DNA from: Heliopora coerulea
Lineage: Eukaryota > Cnidaria > Anthozoa > Scleralcyonacea > Helioporidae
Length of the DNA: 64,000 bases
NCBI GenBank assembly: GCA_030142905.1
Contig: JASJOG010000319.1
Span: forward strand, 228,919-292,918
Reading direction: 5' to 3'
The translations under genes and the position numbers were made by a program. The notes under the pieces are model-generated. The model saw nothing but the letters and a program-made list of their open reading frames with translations. It was not told where the DNA came from and made no database searches. Each line of letters opens with the position of its first letter. Position 1 is the stretch's first letter. This document shows positions 42,068 to 53,473 of the stretch, in pieces.

Positions 42068-43708
42068 GGTGGTTCTATACATTGAAAATAAAATTTTTTA
42101 ATTTGAGTTTTTCTCAACATATTTCTGGTGCAACAGATAGGAAATAAGTTACTGATGCAAAATCAGCCACTTATGAGCATGCTGTTTCAATGGTAACCGA
42201 GATACTACCCCCTATTGTGAAATTTAGGGCACTTATGCCAAAAATTATAGGGACTAAAGTAAAGACTAGACAAATACAAAACTAAGTTTAATCGAGCCTC
42301 AATACATGTACCTATGACATGAACCTAAAAAAAGAAGTGATTGGAAGCTTTAAATCGTGAAATTTTAATGTATTTGTAACTGCTTCAAAATACAGTTCGA
42401 TACAACAGATATAGTGATCGGTTTCTTCAAAAACTATTTCTTATATGGGTGATTGTTGAGGTTCACATCATAGACCTATTTGTTGTTGACAAGTGCTGAA
42501 AATTTGACACCAATTGGACAAATATTAAATGCAGGAGAGTTTTTGGCACCGAGCAAGACAGCAAACTGAGAAAATTGAGTCTAAAGTTTTCAAACAAGTT
42601 TTTAAAAGGATCAATGATACATTACAGACTAAAATAAAGTCAAAAAGCTGTTAAAATGATCCTGTTGAACAGGTTTCCTCTTCTCTCTCCTGGTTTTTGT
42701 CTCCTTGCCTCTTCTCTTTCAGTTCGCTCCGACATCTCAGCTAATTTCGGAACAGACCGATTGCTCCGCCTTCGTCCCGCCCTTTACCAATCATATAAAC
42801 AAGCGCACTGATTCGCTTATTGTGGAGGCGCGCACAATAGCATGCAGTGATCACACATAACACGCCCTTGTGTACATGGATGGCATAGCTTTATCACGCT
42901 ATAGCCATGTTATGCCTCTATTGCATTATGGGTAATTCTGTATATCTTCAACAGCACCCACCTTCCCCTCTTTCATATAATATATTTTATACGAAGTCTA
43001 ATTCAGGCTCGAAACCACAAAGCCTAACATATTCTAGGCGAGAGACCTACGTACATATCTAAAAGATATGCCACTCTAAATTTTTCAAAAAAATTTTTCA
43101 CAGACCTACAGCCTTAAACCTATTACGACTCTCAGTCGCGCCTCTACCTCGAACGCCCAGGTCGGGAGCAAATTCTCGACAAATAAAGGCACCTCTCGAT
43201 TCTTTGAAAGGCTTCTGGCAGATCGACCATCCTCGGACTTTACATGATGTCCCTTAGACCAGCTGCGACTGTCATGGAGGAGCCGAATTTCATGTTTGAC
43301 GAACCAGCCACAAATCCTGCGACTGACCGCCATTACCAACGTCTCTCGCAAAGAAAACAATCGAATGCGCGCCAAAATCACAGCCTACCACTGGTCACCT
43401 CACGTTAATACACAGAAAAATGGATTTAAATCTTACAATAACGAGGAAGGGGTGGTTAAGAATCATTGGGTCTATTTCCTACGTTGTAGAAACAGTCTTG
43501 TGATAACAATTTGACAATAACCATTCGTTGCTATGACGGTTGCTAAGGCACAATTAAAAGGATGGGAAATTTCTTTTCAATATTAATCCTTTTGAGTGGT
43601 CGAAGTCAAAAAAATAGCAACGAGGAACGAAAAAGTAATGTTTAATAATGCCAAATTTCATAATTCCAAAAAATCGACTTTTTGAAATATTAAATGTATA
43701 GAACCACC
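42068..43708. mobile_element. non-autonomous DNA transposon, GGTGGTTCTATACATT ends
   Basis: Perfect 15-bp terminal inverted repeats (GGTGGTTCTATACAT). Flanks are TTAA (42,064-42,067) and TTCA (43,709-43,712), possibly a diverged TTAA duplication as for piggyBac or Kolobok elements. No transposase. It includes copy 3 of the dispersed repeat. Confidence 0.6.
42970..43375. repeat. dispersed repeat, copy 3 of 3
   Basis: Diverged relative of 5,690-6,055 and 18,010-18,615 (CTTCTGGCAGATCGAC, TACATGATGTCCCTTA, CCAACGTCTCTCGC). It lacks the MITE. Confidence 0.7.
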
Positions 43709-43985
43709 TTCAGCCCTGGCGACGGTAAACGTATGTCTCATCCCGTTTTAAGTATATTTTAAAAAATTTGAAATTTAAAAATATAAAAGAAAATTTAAAG
43801 CGGGGTAGGACGTAAGTTGACCGCAGCCGGAAGTCATTTAACCATAATCCTAAACCTAATCCAAACCCTGGCCCTAATTCTGGCACCAACCCTAATCCTA
43901 ACCCAAGTCCTTTTCCGAGTTTCCCCTTGAAAGATGATATTAATCCATTTAAGCACATCAAAATTGATGCTATTCATCTTTTCAG

Positions 43986-44828
43986 GGGAGAGATAATAAG
44001 ACCATACCTTGAAAGACAAAAACACTGTGGAATAAAGTCCACAAGCTGATGTTTTTTCCGCCCTTGCTGGATAAAGACATTTACTTGGAAGAGATTAAAT
44101 TGAGAGAAAAAACGTTCGTTATTTGCATGGAGATAAACGGTTTCTAGTTGAAAAATCGATTCCTTTTCTCTCATGCCGGATATCATTAATGCCGAATGTT
44201 AGTGAGAGGCCGCAAACGTTCGTATCTGAAACACAATCGTTGGTACTGTTGAATTGTCCGGGGAAAGGATTGTCAACATCATTGTTCCTTATTAGGCGAG
44301 CAAGCAGTTGCTTTGCTCTTTTTTTCGGCAATGTTGTCCGGCGGAGTGTAATAAAGCACAGCCGTTCAGTCCAGCGTTCATCAGTTCAACCTAACACGTT
44401 GCACCATCAGTCTATGGCGTTGTGTTCTGTGTTTATATGTAATGAATTATCGCAATACCTCAATGTCTAAGGGTCTTTCATCTATTGCAAATGATTTCAT
44501 TGCAACTAAAATTGGACGAAAACCTTAAACATACAATAAGTTTCTGTGAATGAAAAATCCCTAACCAACTATTGACAATTCTACCAGTGAAAAATATTTT
44601 CATATCAACTGTACGAGCACAACGACAGATATTGCCATCAAGACTGTCCTCAATTCGCTGCTTGGATGGTTGAGAATTTTGATAAGTTTATGATTGCTGT
44701 AGAGTCCTGAGACTAGTGACGTCACACCACGCCACGATGTCAATTTCGTTGTGTGTGCGCTGTGATACTTAGAGAGTTGTCACTGTATTGTTGAGTTAGT
44801 TAAATACAGGTTTATACACCACAATTGC
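43986..44828. other. spacer, no gene seen
   Basis: A 115-codon plus-strand frame (44,123-44,470) and overlapping minus-strand frames show no domain. Treated as chance. Confidence 0.35.
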
Positions 44829-45225
44829 CATCAAAATGCCAGAGTCCGAGTGGCCTTGTTACATTGTATACACGTCGTTTAATTGCTGTGCACCATCGAG
44901 TAGCCACTCCCTGGGGATCAACTCATGAAAGTGCTTCTCTCACACAATGTCTGGGGACAAATATACCCCTTGAGCCAAGGTATCCCTTCAACATTTTTGA
45001 TCCACATTTTGGATTTGTCCTTTTAGTTGCTCTCACTACGTCATCTAACTGATTATCTTGTATTTCTATGTAAAGGGAATGCACTGAAAGACCGTATTCT
45101 TGCATTTGTCGTTCCACAGTCCGTGAACTCACATGAAGTAGCTCTGAAATTGAACAAATACTAAACCTGGTTTTTAGAAGCATCGCGAGCTGTTCCTTGC
45201 TAACTGTATACTTTGGTCTACCTGG
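44829..45225 (-). pseudogene. integrase-like transposase remnant
   Basis: The minus strand reads GRPKYTVSKEQL, then a helix-turn-helix (FSICSISELLHVSSRTVERQ), RHCVREAL, an in-frame TGA, VDPQGVATRW and finally LWHFDGNCG, where the Asp would be the first catalytic residue of an rve-type core. The rest is missing. This layout occurs in multicopy cnidarian integrase-like genes of retroviral-integrase descent. Confidence 0.55.
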
Positions 45226-45396
45226 TTATCCAGTGAAAATAGCATTTTCTCTGATGTTCATCCCCGATTACAAGATTGCGATTACAAATTTTTTGAGAAG
45301 TCTTCTGAAAATTCTAAGCCTGAGCAGTTTCACGCCGTTGGTTCCAATGTGCTAGAGGTTTCTAGCACATTCAAGAGACAAGTTTATTGAAATAGG

Positions 45397-45995
45397 TACC
45401 AATACGAGTGTCAACAATGCAAAAAAAAGGTTATGACCTATTCGTCGAAAAAAGAAGCCAAGAAAAGCCTACCTTTGCTTTCTGGTCCAAATATATAGAT
45501 ATGGTTCAGTTACTCTTACTTTACATCAGAGCAACGAGAACATCAAAATGGAAACTACATCTTAGTTCCCGCAAATCAATGATCCCTTGGTTTTGTCACA
45601 GATCGTGTGAATAACTCTCGATACACACCATGCTACTGGCTAGAAATGATGTGTCTGGAGAAAACTCATCCCTGTAAGCATCTCAGTCCTTTCAATCTTG
45701 TATGAACTCATCAAAGGTCAGTTATATTTTATACTGTTTTTTACATTACTTTTTCTTCGTAGGTAGAGGAATAGGTGTGTCAGGTGCGCGGTTATCACCA
45801 CGCCACTTTTTTTCCCTAAATTATCCTTTCATTACACCTGGTAACTAAATGCGAATATTTTCTATTTTAATGATTATCTTGTAGATGTGGTTGCTAACAT
45901 TGCAGGGAACTGGACAGTCCAAAGACAGAACGAGTATGGCTTTTCAAGTGTGGCATGTGATCAAACAATCGAACAGACACTTAACAGGTTTGCAA
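45397..45995 (+). pseudogene. two-exon fragment of a multicopy gene of unknown function
   Basis: The first piece (about 45,408-45,705) has KKGYDLFVEKRSQEKPTFAF and, after a one-base slip near 45,592, CYWLEMMCLEKTHPC. The second (45,885-about 45,990), after a good acceptor (TTATCTTGTAG), reads VVANIAGNWTVQRQNEYGFS and VACDQTIEQTLNR. Both have the feel of a conserved, repeat-associated cnidarian protein, but I cannot name a domain. The distance and order fit two consecutive exons. Confidence 0.45.
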
Positions 45996-46195
45996 ACCTT
46001 TATGGTTGCTCCAGGCAGCAAGTTCACAAAGTTTTCGGGTTAATATTGCCATTTGTAATGATTAATACAGACAGCATGTGAATATTATCCTGTCTGTTTA
46101 TCTGTCTGCCTTTCTTTCTATCTCGCAGTTGAATTAATATTGAATTAGATTAAACGCTAATTGAAAAAATGAAATATGTATAAGTTCTAATGTAT

Positions 46196-46470
46196 ATATT
46201 TTGGTGTATGTATATATGTATGTAATATTTAAAAAATTGAGCAGGAGTACTTTATCAAGATTTAAAACACGAGGCGATAGTCGATTGTTTTAGACCCGAT
46301 AAAGCACGAACTGCGAGTTTTTTAAATGTCTTATGAAATTCACCTCTTAATACGCTAATACGCTAATTCCCGGAGAAAGTTTGGAATTTTATCTTTCGTA
46401 AGCCGAAAAAATTTAACTACTCCACATATAAAGGCACATGTATCTTTATCACATATATAGATCCGGCACG
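46196..46470 (+). repeat. repeat, inverted copy at 50,820-51,055
   Basis: Shares ATAAAGCACGAACTGC, ATTCACCTCTTAATACGC and GTAAGCCGAAAAAA with the opposite strand near 51.0 kb. It lies just past the Penelope fragment on the side where that element would end, so it may belong to its terminal repeat. Confidence 0.65.
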
Positions 46471-46643
46471 CTTACGATTTTCTTGTCTTTTCCTCATGAA
46501 TTTTTAATGAATTTTATAAACATATATATATATATATATATATATACGTAGTGAGATATTATAGAGACCTCACGTCGCCACTCCGAGTTTCACGTTGTTC
46601 ATGATCTTAAGGTAATTGAGTAGGTGTCCGGTGGGGCTTTCTT

Positions 46644-47251
46644 TTATATCGTCGGCGGCGTTGCTATGGTGCGTGAGAGGCTGGATAACTCATCACTTCT
46701 TTCTTCTATGGGGCTGAATTTGTTTTGATGTTGGCATTTCGACACAAGTTCCGACTTTTTCTTCAAGGAGGTTCTTTTATCTGCTTTTAAAATAGATAGC
46801 TTTTCCTCTAAGCAAAGGTTGCATCGCTTTGCTCCGTTCGTATACGTCGCGGTCCGTTTCAAAATCTCCCACTTAATAGTGAAACCTCTCTTCTTTTCCT
46901 TAAGATCCCAAATGTACTTAGCTCTGTTTTGTTCTCGTATTTCTCATCTTTGAAGGATTTTGCATGGTTTCTGTAGCGTTCTTTGAAGGGGTTTGCTGTC
47001 ATACTTATGTAATGTTTTGTTTCTCCGCTGTTGGCTGTGAAGTTTGCTCGGTAGATTACGTTTGTTGTTTTACATTCTCCCGGAAGAGGATATTCCTCTT
47101 CTCGTCGGCAGTTACAGGTGTCGATGGTGCGGGGTTTCGTCTTCGCTAGGATTCTGAAGTTATGCTTTGAGATGGTGCTTCTCATATTATTCTCATACAC
47201 CTTTTGCTGTTCATTTCTAAAACATATACAGTAATTAACGCAAAAATACAT
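46644..47251 (-). pseudogene. Penelope-like element GIY-YIG endonuclease fragment
   Basis: The minus-strand frame 47,251-46,859 has IDTCNCRREEEYPLPGECKT, NVIYRANF (GIY-like), KHYISMTANPFKERYRNHAK (YIG-like with the catalytic-type Arg) and ENKTELS. A shift near 46,860 leads to TYTNGAKRCNLCLEEKLSIL and LVSKCQHQNKF. The Cys-rich CxC...C and the CNLC motif are hallmarks of Penelope-like elements, which fuse reverse transcriptase to GIY-YIG. The reverse transcriptase is absent. The YIG glycine is Ser, so it is probably inactive. Confidence 0.85.
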
Positions 47252-47638
47252 TCATTTTATTCAATCGACATTCACTAGTGTAGATATGCATCGAAGGGCA
47301 TTCTACAAGTGCGTCTCAAAGAATTAGAATATTATGAAAAAATAGGATATCTGTCGTGAGGTAATGTCGAAGCTCAAAATTTTAATTGTATCAGTCTCAC
47401 TGGACCTAAACTGATCTATCCCCAGTTATAGGTTGGTATAATCGAACAACTATGGTTTCCACACAATGATCATTAAAAATCCAGCATCTCAAAATATTAG
47501 AATATTACAACTGAAGAACTAGGTAGGGCGTTCCTGAGCATGTGAGCTTGACGAACTTCACACAAATGTACAAATACCACATGTACCACACAACAAACGT
47601 ATATTTATTTATACACGGAAACCACTGGTGCTGCAATC

Positions 47639-47884
47639 ATCGGGAAGACGTCTGATCTAACGGTTGTCTAAAAGACCATCATTGACACACTCCACAAAGT
47701 GGAAAAGACTCAGAAAGTTATTGCTGAAAAAGCTGGCTGCTCCCAGAGTTCTGTTTCGAAGCATCTCAAAGGAACGTTGTCTGGACGAGCAAAGTGTGGC
47801 AGAAGGAGGTGCACCAGCAAGAGGAATGAACGCAGCCTCGAGAAAACTGTGAAGAAGAGCCGGTTTGACAATGTGGGCGAGATC
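47639..47884 (+). pseudogene. Tc1 transposase N-terminal fragment
   Basis: Reads KTIIDTLHKVEKTQKVIAEK and CSQSSVSKHLKG (paired-like helix-turn-helix), then GRAKCGRRRCTSKRNERSL, the DNA-binding half of Tc1-type transposases. The likely start codon is lost (ATC), an in-frame TAA lies before KTII, and the frame ends where the Helitron block begins. The DDE core is absent. Confidence 0.85.
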
Positions 47885-48513
47885 CATAAACCCTTATCAT
47901 AGCAGATCTTAAAGACATTTGTAACCAACTTTGAAGTAACGTATAATTTATCAATTTTTAAAGTCGAAAAAATGTCAGAAAAATATTCAATCATGAGCTG
48001 TCCATAATGCCGGTATCCGTTTGATAACCTATGAGAATGCTCCACTTTTAAGACGGAAAGTCTGGTCATCTAATAAAACAATCTTTCTTTAAGGCAAAAT
48101 GAGTGAGAAGTCTAATTGGAAAATGACACGAATTACCATAAACCCGCAAATAATTCAGGGTATTGATCCTATAATTCGTTGTTTAATAATTTAATTGTAA
48201 GGATGGACATCTTACCATTTTTTAAGCCGTTGAACGTTATTCTAACCGAACTTTTTGTTTTAATAAAGCAGAATTGAAATTTTAAACGTAAATATGACTA
48301 TAAGCAGTTTAAACATAAAATAATTTCCAGTTAGGATTGTTGTTTATTTGCGGACAAATTCTGTGTGGATTCTTTTTATTGCATGTCCTCTTCCAGTTAT
48401 AGTCAGGAGGATTTGTCTTTTTGAGAATTTTGAAAAATTATCATTGTTACTTGGATTCTCGAGAGATATATTGGAAGGGTGGGCGAGGGGTTGTTGCGTG
48501 GACGAATTTCTAG
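47885..48513 (+). mobile_element. Helitron 3' domain inside the Tc1 element
   Basis: Near-identical to 13,426-14,055, ending ATTTCTAG followed by T. The right junction falls in the Tc1 inverted repeat, while the left lies in the transposase, so insertion came with loss of Tc1 sequence or by template switching. Confidence 0.8.
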
Positions 48514-48724
48514 TATTCTAATATTTTGAGATGCTGGATTTTTAATGATCATTGTGTGGAAACCATAGTTGTTCGATTATACGTACGTATAACTGGGGAT
48601 AGGTCAGTTTAGGTCCAGTGAGACTAATACAATTAAAATTTTGAGCTTCGACATTACCTCACGACAAATATCCTATTTTTTCATAATATTCTAATTCTTT
48701 GAGACGCACTTGTATAGCCCCACC

Positions 48725-48851
48725 AGACGATCATTAACACCATTCTACTATACGTTATGGATAATAATATTTCAATTACGGAAAAGAAATATCTTGTCGA
48801 ATTGAAATTTTATTGTCCCTAATGTATAGTAGAATGGTGTTAATGGTCGTC
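48725..48851. mobile_element. palindromic MITE / hairpin (127 bp)
   Basis: The arms are nearly perfect inverted copies over about 55 bases (AGACGATCATTAACACC and GGTGTTAATGGTCGTCT, then GGATAATAATATTTCAATT and its complement), leaving only a short loop. It would fold as one long hairpin. Confidence 0.8.
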
Positions 48852-49748
48852 TGTTGCCGCTATGGAATGCCATTTGATGTAAATGATTGAGTATCTACGC
48901 TAATGAATGTCGATTGAATAAAATGAATGTATTTTCGCGTTAGTGAGTTTGAGGTTGGCGTTAATGACAGTACATTTTCTGGCAATGAACAGCAAAAGGT
49001 TTAAATGTGCATAGAGTTGTATGGTACCGGAGAGCACAACAGTTTTTATAAAGGTCAAGTAAGATGTCATGTGACTTAATAGATTTAGAGAAAGTTTATA
49101 GTAAAATTTCATTTCCGACAGGATGGAGGTCAAACAGTAAATAACGACAAAAAACTTGAAAATATTAACCCCTGATTAAAATTATCAGAAATTGCACTGC
49201 ATCAGTCCAAATCATAACTCCGCCATGAATTGAGGAGTCTGGGAAGAAATAAGGGGACTGAGGCAGATGGAATCTAATGCAAAGCCTTGGAAAAACCGAT
49301 TTCAAGATGGCGGGACGTGTTTGGCTGTTCATCAAATGAGTTAAAATTAAAGTGAAAGTTGCGAAAAACGATTATTCAGCAAGAAATAGGGACGCAATAC
49401 GTACATATGCATGCGGATTTTTATTTCCACTTTAGGTAATTGGTGGAAAGATGTGGAGAGATTAAAATGAACTAATTTCAAGGCTAGTTCTCTATAAACA
49501 AAAAAATGGTACACTTATTTGCTTTGGATAACAGATCTCATTAGGACTGTTCTATGGTACATACGACATGTTCTATGGTACATGTTCTATACATACGACA
49601 TGTTCTAGAGTAGATGGTTTCATAATTCAGTTCTGAATCCATCTGGTGGTGTTAGCGCTTAGGATTGTAACGCGGTTTCTGACAAACATTCCCACAAATT
49701 GGAGTAACAACGGGCTGATGACATGTCCAAAAATAAGACTGATCCACG
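48852..49748. other. 3' flank of the NLR-like gene
   Basis: 48,856-48,956 is an inverted copy of 47,231-47,303 (CATTTTATTCAATCGACATT on the other strand), so Tc1 and the hairpin sit inside a small inverted duplication. The rest holds no gene; a candidate polyadenylation site for the gene at 49,749 would lie here, but none is clear. Confidence 0.5.
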
Positions 49749-50557
49749 TCAACCTGCACTGCCCTCAAAGAGGTTTCTGGCAATACTTGGGTCCTTATTT
49801 CTCATATCTTCCATAATTTTATCCATACGACAAGTAAACTTAGTGAGCGGTTTAATCTTCTTGGCTCCTATCTTCTGATAGACACCGTAATTGTTCATGG
49901 CAACAACGCGTAAACCAGAGAGTACAGGTAATCCGATGTCACTGTCCTTAGAGTCCAGTGTGTACGTTAACAGATATTCTTCACCTTGTCGGAGCATTTC
50001 CCATTCAAGTTTACGGCCCAACGTCACATCCGGCAGTACTTTAACATTTTCAAGTAAATTGCGTCTATTTGTGTTAATCCAAGTAAGCCAATCTCTCGGA
50101 TATGGAGTGACTACAGCTTCGTTCCAAACTAAGGAGTCGTTGTTTTTACGGTGACAAACCCCCACCTTGTCCCACGGTTCTGGACACTGAATGGAAAGTT
50201 TAAAAGGTGAGTAGAGGCAGATGTCATCTGAGATATTTAATTTAATAACAGCGTAGTCTAGATTAGCATTATCGTTCGATTTGCAAACCACATTTTGACT
50301 ACCGACTTCGATTTCTGGCCAGGTTTCGTGCGTCTGATGAAACGAGCAAGTTCTGTCAGGAAATTTGACAACCACTTTCCGTTCTGAATCTTGATTTTTA
50401 TTCTGACAAGATACCTCTTTACGAATTAAAGACCAGGAAGTCATCAATAGCGGACGAGTGGGAATCCTCCATCCATAACCAAGGAACCTGGTTTCTTCAT
50501 TTTCCTTCAAAAATATCTTTCCAATAAAGGGAGAGAAAAGCTTGTCATGGTGTGTAT
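49749..50557 (-). CDS. degenerate trypsin-like domain, probable last exon of the NLR-like gene
   Basis: The exon starts after acceptor TTAAATCTTGCAG (phase 1) and ends at TGA 49,749-49,751; 269 codons. The fold of a chymotrypsin-like protease is suggested by GYGWRIPTRPLLMTSWSLI (where a His-containing T..H.I motif is usual), NLDYAVIKLN (the Asp strand) and DIGLPVLSGLRVVAMNN (in place of GxSGxP). Both the His and the Ser of the triad appear lost, so it would be a non-catalytic pseudoprotease used for binding. Phase fits splicing from the NACHT exon donor at 53,473. It might instead be a separate gene. Confidence 0.6.
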
Positions 50558-50819
50558 CTGCAAGATTTAAGAATGGAGACTGTTGTTTAATTGAACTTGC
50601 TCTGTACATTCAGAGGCGTTAATTTCTCTACAATTTCGTTATCAGTTCAGTCGAAGCGTAGACGTTCGGCTTTCAATGGGGAAAAGAGAATTACGACTGT
50701 ATATTTACATATACTTATAAAATCATTAGGAATTCAAGTGGAAAATACAATGGAAAATCATCAGCGCGTCATGTCTTTATATGTGATTATGACACCCGTG
50801 CCGTTTATATGAAAAGTTA

Positions 50820-51055
50820 ATTTTTTTCGGCTTACGAAACATAACTTTCCAAACTTTCTTGACGAATTAGCGTATTAAGAGGTGAATTTTATCAGACACT
50901 TAAAAAACAAGCAGTTCGTGCTTTATCGGATCTAAACATTCGGCTATCGCTTCGTGTTTAAATCCCGATAAAACACTCCTGCTCGGCTTTTAAATATTAC
51001 GTATAACCTATTACTAATACGCATACATATATACGTATATATTTTAGATAAATTT
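50820..51055 (-). repeat. inverted copy of the repeat at 46,196-46,470
   Basis: Reverse-complement match, including TTCACCTCTTAATACGCTAA and GTAAGCCGAAAAAA. The pair lies about 4.4 kb apart in opposite orientation. Confidence 0.65.
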
Positions 51056-51169
51056 CTGTTCCAGGTGAATTCTCTTCAACCTAGGTCGTTACGTTTCAAC
51101 CTTGGTCAATAAACCAGTTTGGTTCAAACCATTCCATTAGGCGTAGTTGGGTAGTCTCTTGATGTTCAT

Positions 51170-51615
51170 CATGGATTTTGTTTTAGTGGTATGGTTTGAA
51201 TTAGTCACGGTTGGCCACAAAACTCCCTTCTAAGGCAAACCCGAAAAATGGCCCATTGTGACAAACTAGATGGTGGGTCGGGTTACCAGATAAGCTTCGT
51301 GGTAAACTCGGTTAATTCCTAGTGACAGAGTTTGCGTTTGGATCAAGTGATCGTTATAATCACCGTCAGAGGTCGACCCACCAGTGGGTCAAGTTAGTGC
51401 ACAGTTTACATGGTATACCCGGTTAACTTCTAAGGTTTAAGTATTTGTTTGGGTTAGGTGACATGGTAAATGGCCCTTTACGGCAAATTAGCTCATGAGT
51501 GGGATAAGATGAGACGTAAGTGGTAAGCCTGGTTAGTTTCTAGGTTTAGGTGTTCTTGTTAAGGTTAAGTGACCTAGATAATCGCTGTTTTTGCTCAAAC
51601 CGATTAGCGAGTGCG
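51170..51615. repeat. diverged tandem repeat, unit about 115 bp, three or more copies
   Basis: Units near 51,255, 51,375 and 51,495 share GTGGTAA or TGGTATA, then CxxGGTTARTTYCTAGG, then GGTTAGGTGA, then a GG/AC-rich end. Identity between units is low, so it is an old minisatellite. It lies in the intron between the NACHT and trypsin-like exons. Confidence 0.6.
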
Positions 51616-53473
51616 TTAGCGTTAGGATTTAAACCCGACTAATTACATGCCCTGCGATCAAGGGTAAAATATTAAAATAACGAATTGCAACGTAAGTTTG
51701 TGTAGCGCTTCGTTGACTGGTTGGATGAACGAACAACCGAAGTAAAGACCCATTAAGCGAGGTAATGGGAAGTAGATGGGTGACCACGAGATAAATGAAT
51801 AGTAAAATCACTTGAGAATCGGTGATGTTAAGTTACTATGAAGACAGGAGAGAAGGTATGTAGCTTTAGGAGAGTGCAAATCCCTTTAAGTTTGCAACTG
51901 ACGGAGGTTAAAACACGTTGAGCTAGGTTACAATGTAAAGAAATGTGCAAAACCAGAAGTCCTTTTAGTAGTTTATCATATGGCTTTAGTGAAATATAAT
52001 TGACGATTGCAAGGGTACTAAACTTCATAAATACTTGCAATTCTGTCATTTCAAGTAGAATTTCTTCACCAACTTCCCTCTGCATGGTTACATATCCTTT
52101 TCTGATCGTTCGTAATACAGTTTCACTTCATATTTTGACAAACATTTTAATTTTCATTCGACATAAGCATGGCGTTTCTAAATTCTCCCCTGAGAGGACA
52201 ATGCTTGAAATATCCGACCGCTGATGAACCAATCAAATTGCAGGATTTACGTATTCAGACCACTCGATACCACAACCAATAACAGAAGAAATAAGTATCT
52301 CACTTCTTGATAAACGAGCGGGACCCCAAAACCTTGAATGAAGGTGATGACGAACTTACAAAGTCTTCCTTTGGAGCAATGACGTATTTAGACTTTGAAG
52401 GTGAATATGTACATGTAGAAATGTAATTCTGGTATATAGTGTACCTTTACGTATGCGTTTAAGTAACCACACAGGGCATACAGTGCAACACTGGATGCAG
52501 TCTATTAGGACTGTGCTTTATGATCGACGTCATGCCATACTAGGAAAATTTTATTAATGTATGAAAGCTAAAATTGCTAATTGGATTTGACAATGCTGCA
52601 CAGAACTTACACAAAGCCAGAAAACAAGAAATTGTTCGATATATTATTTACACACACGCAACAATATTTAGCGTTAGAAACTTCTGAAATACAAATTCTC
52701 ATGCACACTTCACAATATAGGTTTCAAATACATGAATTTGCAATTAAAAACAAACGCTTGGCGAACAATACTGTTCATGCATGTTTAGGTTTCATGGGTG
52801 AATGTTTTACGGTAAAAACTAGACAGATGATACACGTGACGTTAAATGCATTTAATCGTGGCGAGGATAAAAGAATCTGTCAAGACATATAAAAATATAT
52901 AATTCGTCACCGCGAATTGAGTAGGGTGATTCTGATTGGTTGATATTGGACAATCAATTGCCGATCCGCCCAGGCGGTGGAAGAACAGGGTCGTGGGTGC
53001 TTCGAAACCTAATCAGCTGGAAACCAAACTTTGTCTTAGTTACCGATGTTGTCGATCATAGTTGGCTTTCGTAGATTTTGTTGTAATTACTTAGCGTATG
53101 TAAAGGAAGACTAAATTTACGTAAGCTTGATGGTTTTATCTTAGGTTCATTCACAAACAACTGAACAATTGACGTTATTCATTCATTCGCTTGTTCGTCC
53201 ATATACTCAATTATTAAACGACTGTAAAATGAGTCGTGAATGAATTTACGTCATATGTTGATAAGACTTAAAACAACCTTAGTCAATTTTGATCTATAAT
53301 TTCAAATAACCTTGTCCAAAAATTATCAAATTGTTCGAACATTGTCATTAAAAAGACAAAAAAAGCACAATAGAAAAAATTAATAAAATTAAGTTGTGAC
53401 AACTGCAAAAACTACCCCCATACGGTAAACGATGACCATACGATTTAGTGAAACAAACGTTTGGAATACTCAC
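51616..53473. other. intron of the NLR-like gene
   Basis: No element recognised. A 103-codon plus-strand frame (52,581-52,892) is intact but has no domain I know, and it is antisense to the host gene. The right edge is the donor GTGAGT (53,473 down to 53,468). Confidence 0.45.

Larger units (their letters stand above)
41793..43985. repeat. element with telomere-like inverted arms
   Basis: The arms (41,793-42,060 and 43,715-43,985) are inverted copies (AAAAGATGAATAGCATCAAT, ATATCATCTTT, CGGAAAAGGAC). Each arm has a degenerate TTAGG/TTAGGG-like tract: GGATTAGAGTTAGGATTAGG near 41,880 and CCTAATCCTAACCC near 43,890. A second element sits between them (42,068-43,708). Confidence 0.7.
47306..48712 (+). 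mobile_element. Tc1-type transposon with a Helitron 3' end in its middle
   Basis: Long inverted ends of about 200 bp begin CAAGTGCGTCTCAAAGAATT and end in the complement, flanked by TA (47,304-47,305 and 48,713-48,714). The left half keeps the transposase N-terminus; the right half of the gene is missing and replaced by the Helitron block 47,885-48,513. The remaining Tc1 sequence is about 780 bp. Confidence 0.85.

Noticed and set aside
44119..44470. 70- and 115-codon overlapping frames
   Set aside because: No domain, opposite strands both open, no splice or start context.
52581..52892. 103-codon plus-strand frame in the NLR-like intron
   Set aside because: Intact but without recognisable domain or repeat copy; kept only as a remark in the intron entry.
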